Below, piece after piece: positions 24,749 to 26,449 of a DNA stretch of 26,449 nucleotides. Position numbers and translations under genes: made by a program. The first letter of the stretch is position 1, and the number at the start of each line of letters is the position of its first letter. The stretch lies in the NCBI GenBank assembly GCA_016763095.1, contig JAESUK010000110.1:1-26449 (forward strand), read 5' to 3'. Below the pieces are notes generated by a model that was not told the origin of the DNA, made no database searches, and saw only the letters and a list, made by a program, of their open reading frames with translations. Source of the DNA: Alphaproteobacteria bacterium. GTDB taxonomy: Bacteria > Pseudomonadota > Alphaproteobacteria > Micavibrionales > Micavibrionaceae.

Positions 24749-25603
24749 ATGACACAAGGTTCTTTAATGAAGGGAAAACGCGGTCTTATTATGGGCGTTG
24801 CGAATGAACGCTCAATTGCTTGGGGCATGGCGAAAGCTGTTCATGAACAAGGCGCGGAACTTGCTTTTACCTATCAAGGGGATGCTTTGGAAAAGCGTGT
24901 AAGACCTTTGGCGGAGAGTGTCGGTTCTGACCTTATCCTTCCATGTGATGTAACCGATGAGTCCAGCATTGATGCCACGTTTAAGGCATTGGAAGAAAAA
25001 TGGGGTAAGTTAGACTTCGTTGTTCATGCAATTGCTTTTTCTGACAAGAACGAACTGAACGGTATGTACCTTGATACAACGCGTGAGAATTTTAATCGTA
25101 CGATGGATATTTCAGTCTATTCCTTTACGTCGATTGCTCAACGCGCTGTTCCCTTGATGAACGAAGGCGGAAGCCTTGTGACACTTACTTATTATGGTGC
25201 AGAGCGCGTTATGCCTCATTATAATGTTATGGGTGTTGCAAAAGCAGCTCTTGAAGCATCCGTTCGTTATTTGGCGTGTGACCTTGGTGGCAAAAACATA
25301 CGTGTAAATGCAATCTCTGCGGGTCCAATTAAAACATTGGCAGCAAGTGGTATTGGTGATTTCCGTTACATTCTTAAATGGAATGAGCTTAATTCTCCAT
25401 TGAAGCGTAACGTTACGTTGGATGATGTTGGTAAATCGGGTTTGTATCTTCTTTCTGATTTGGGGAGTGGTGTAACGGGTGAGGTTCTTCATGTTGATTC
25501 TGGCTATCATACTGTCGGTATGGTTTCTATTGATGCGGCAGGGGCGACAGCTGATCTTCTTGCTGGGATTGCGCCTAAAAAAGAATCTGACGAGGCCGCT
25601 TAA
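24749..25603 (+). CDS. fabI: Enoyl-[acyl-carrier-protein] reductase FabI
   Basis: FabI is the NADH-dependent enoyl-ACP reductase of type II fatty acid synthesis. The 284-residue protein has the FabI form of the SDR cofactor motif, GVANERSIAWGMAKA, instead of the usual Gly-rich SDR loop. The catalytic Tyr-x6-Lys lies in MPHYNVMGVAKAALE, preceded by LTYYGAERV. The following VRYLACDLGGKNIRVNAISAGPIKTLAASGI is the conserved substrate/NAD segment. The downstream hotdog gene starts at the A of its TAA stop (TAATG), so translation is likely coupled. The 205 bp upstream (24544-24748) hold no convincing gene and probably the promoter, which I could not pin down. Confidence 0.96.
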   Translation: MTQGSLMKGKRGLIMGVANERSIAWGMAKAVHEQGAELAFTYQGDALEKRVRPLAESVGSDLILPCDVTDESSIDATFKALEEKWGKLDFVVHAIAFSDKNELNGMYLDTTRENFNRTMDISVYSFTSIAQRAVPLMNEGGSLVTLTYYGAERVMPHYNVMGVAKAALEASVRYLACDLGGKNIRVNAISAGPIKTLAASGIGDFRYILKWNELNSPLKRNVTLDDVGKSGLYLLSDLGSGVTGEVLHVDSGYHTVGMVSIDAAGATADLLAGIAPKKESDEAA

Positions 25604-26094
25604 TGGCAAATTTAGTGTCTGATCAGAAATCTATTTGGTTTCAAGATTACACATTAGATCTTCTTGATGGTATGCGTAATGCCAATATGGGCACACATAT
25701 CGGTTTAGAATTCACAAAAATTGGTGATGGCTTCTTGGAAGGAACGCTTCCTGTTGATCACCGTACAACGCAACCGTTTGGTATTCTTCACGGTGGTGCA
25801 TCTTGTGTGCTTGCCGAGAGTTTAGGTAGTGTTGCTGCGTGGATGACGATTGACCCTGAAAAATACCGCGCTGTTGGTTTGGAAATTAATGCTAACCATA
25901 TTCGTGCTGTCACTACTGGTACAGTAACAGGACGTGTTACACCGCTTCATATTGGGCGTAGAACTCAGGTATGGCAAACGGACATCACGGAAGATGCAAC
26001 GGGTAAGCGCGTGTGTATTAGCCGTTTGACGGTTGCTATTATTGATCAAGGTACGCTTTCAACACAAAAAGAAACTGTCATCGTAGGAAAATAA
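25603..26094 (+). CDS. PaaI/MenI-type hotdog thioesterase
   Basis: The 163-residue protein is a PaaI/YdiI-type hotdog-fold acyl-CoA thioesterase. The family motif is seen as QPFGILHGGASCVLAESLGS, where the HGG loop positions the substrate and the following Glu is the usual catalytic residue. It continues with VGLEINANHIRAV and GRVTPLHIGRRTQVWQTDI, the second strand pair. Hydrolysis of small or aromatic acyl-CoA esters is the probable reaction; YdiI/MenI-like 1,4-dihydroxy-2-naphthoyl-CoA thioesterase is one option. Its ATG overlaps the fabI stop, and the CHMI-like gene follows with 1 bp between, which suggests a fabI-thioesterase-tautomerase operon. Confidence 0.88.
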   Translation: MANLVSDQKSIWFQDYTLDLLDGMRNANMGTHIGLEFTKIGDGFLEGTLPVDHRTTQPFGILHGGASCVLAESLGSVAAWMTIDPEKYRAVGLEINANHIRAVTTGTVTGRVTPLHIGRRTQVWQTDITEDATGKRVCISRLTVAIIDQGTLSTQKETVIVGK

Positions 26095-26095
26095 T

Positions 26096-26431
26096 ATGCC
26101 TCATATCGTTGTCGAATATTCTAAGGCGCTAGAAAGTAGTGTTGATTTCCCAAAGCTATTGAAGGAACTTCACCTTGATTTGGTTGGACGTGACACGGTT
26201 GGTCATGAACATGTAAAAACTTATGTGCTCCCTATCAGTTTTTGTGAAGTTGGTTTGGATGAAACCGCCAATAGCATGGTGCACGTCATTTTAAAGCTGT
26301 TACCGGGAAGACCTATTGTGCTTAAAAATGAAATGGCACAGGGGCTTCGTTCTATTCTACGAACCCATGTTGGGGATATTTCTGTGACTGTTGAAATACA
26401 AGAGCTTGAAGCAGAAACATATTGTAAGTAA
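26096..26431 (+). CDS. 5-carboxymethyl-2-hydroxymuconate isomerase family protein
   Basis: This 111-residue protein is of the CHMI family in the tautomerase superfamily. It starts MPHIVVEYSKAL with the catalytic Pro2 that becomes N-terminal after Met removal, and contains LLPGRPIVLKNEMAQGL, a conserved CHMI segment, with the family's typical length of about 110-125. In the homoprotocatechuate pathway the enzyme isomerises 5-carboxymethyl-2-hydroxymuconate. No other genes of that pathway are seen here, so the true substrate may differ. It ends the likely fabI operon; the window ends 18 bp after its stop. Confidence 0.87.
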   Translation: MPHIVVEYSKALESSVDFPKLLKELHLDLVGRDTVGHEHVKTYVLPISFCEVGLDETANSMVHVILKLLPGRPIVLKNEMAQGLRSILRTHVGDISVTVEIQELEAETYCK

Positions 26432-26449
26432 GGTATCTCTATAGGGAGC

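Noticed and set aside
1..26449. tRNA, rRNA, CRISPR array, insertion sequence, attachment site or replication origin.
   Set aside because: No repeats, spacers, transposase motifs, terminal inverted repeats or RNA-gene signatures were recognised by eye; covariance-model searches were not possible.

Overview
The window is a gene-dense, low-GC bacterial chromosome segment that looks alphaproteobacterial. It carries a C4-pathway 5-aminolevulinate synthase (HemA), a 17 kDa-surface-antigen-like glycine-zipper lipoprotein, an MMP-like zincin relative of the type common in Alphaproteobacteria, and the start of a TadE/TadG pilus gene. The genus cannot be fixed from sequence alone. No rRNA, tRNA, CRISPR array, insertion sequence or phage gene was seen, and no gene-free stretch exceeds about 210 bp.

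Layout. 1-115 holds the N-terminus of a Tad-pilus pseudopilin (minus). 252-3255 is a glpD-glpK glycerol operon, with glpD broken by a one-base frameshift. 3389-4590 is an unrecognised pair: a protein with internal repeats and a small acidic protein. 4587-7717 (minus) holds a YejA-type peptide-binding protein, a lipoprotein and YgfZ. 7742-8647 has a divergent macro-domain protein and a small orphan gene. 8723-10347 pairs an adenosine-kinase-like PfkB kinase (minus) with a divergent TetR-like regulator. 10935-15143 holds two short operons, HAD phosphatase-ROK kinase and unknown protein-nucleoside hydrolase, each behind a near-identical promoter. 15152-17383 is hemA (minus) divergent from a ribokinase, with a perfect palindrome between them. 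17465-18926 holds a fused DUF433/DUF5615-like protein and a zincin relative lacking HExxH. 18937-22282 (minus) is a pdxH-htpG-MTA/SAH-nucleosidase-like cluster, with htpG frameshifted. 22417-24543 has a glycine-zipper lipoprotein and a convergent unknown protein bearing HExxH. 24749-26431 is fabI, a hotdog thioesterase and a CHMI-family tautomerase.

Themes. Several genes fit nucleoside and ribose handling: a nucleoside hydrolase, an adenosine-kinase-like and a ribokinase-like PfkB protein, a HAD phosphatase, a ROK kinase and a second nucleosidase. Two of these operons share a promoter architecture, which suggests co-regulation with the unknown 420-residue protein. That group is the best candidate here for an undescribed pathway. 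Two conserved genes (glpD, htpG) each lack a single base, so base-calling or assembly error is as likely as true gene loss.
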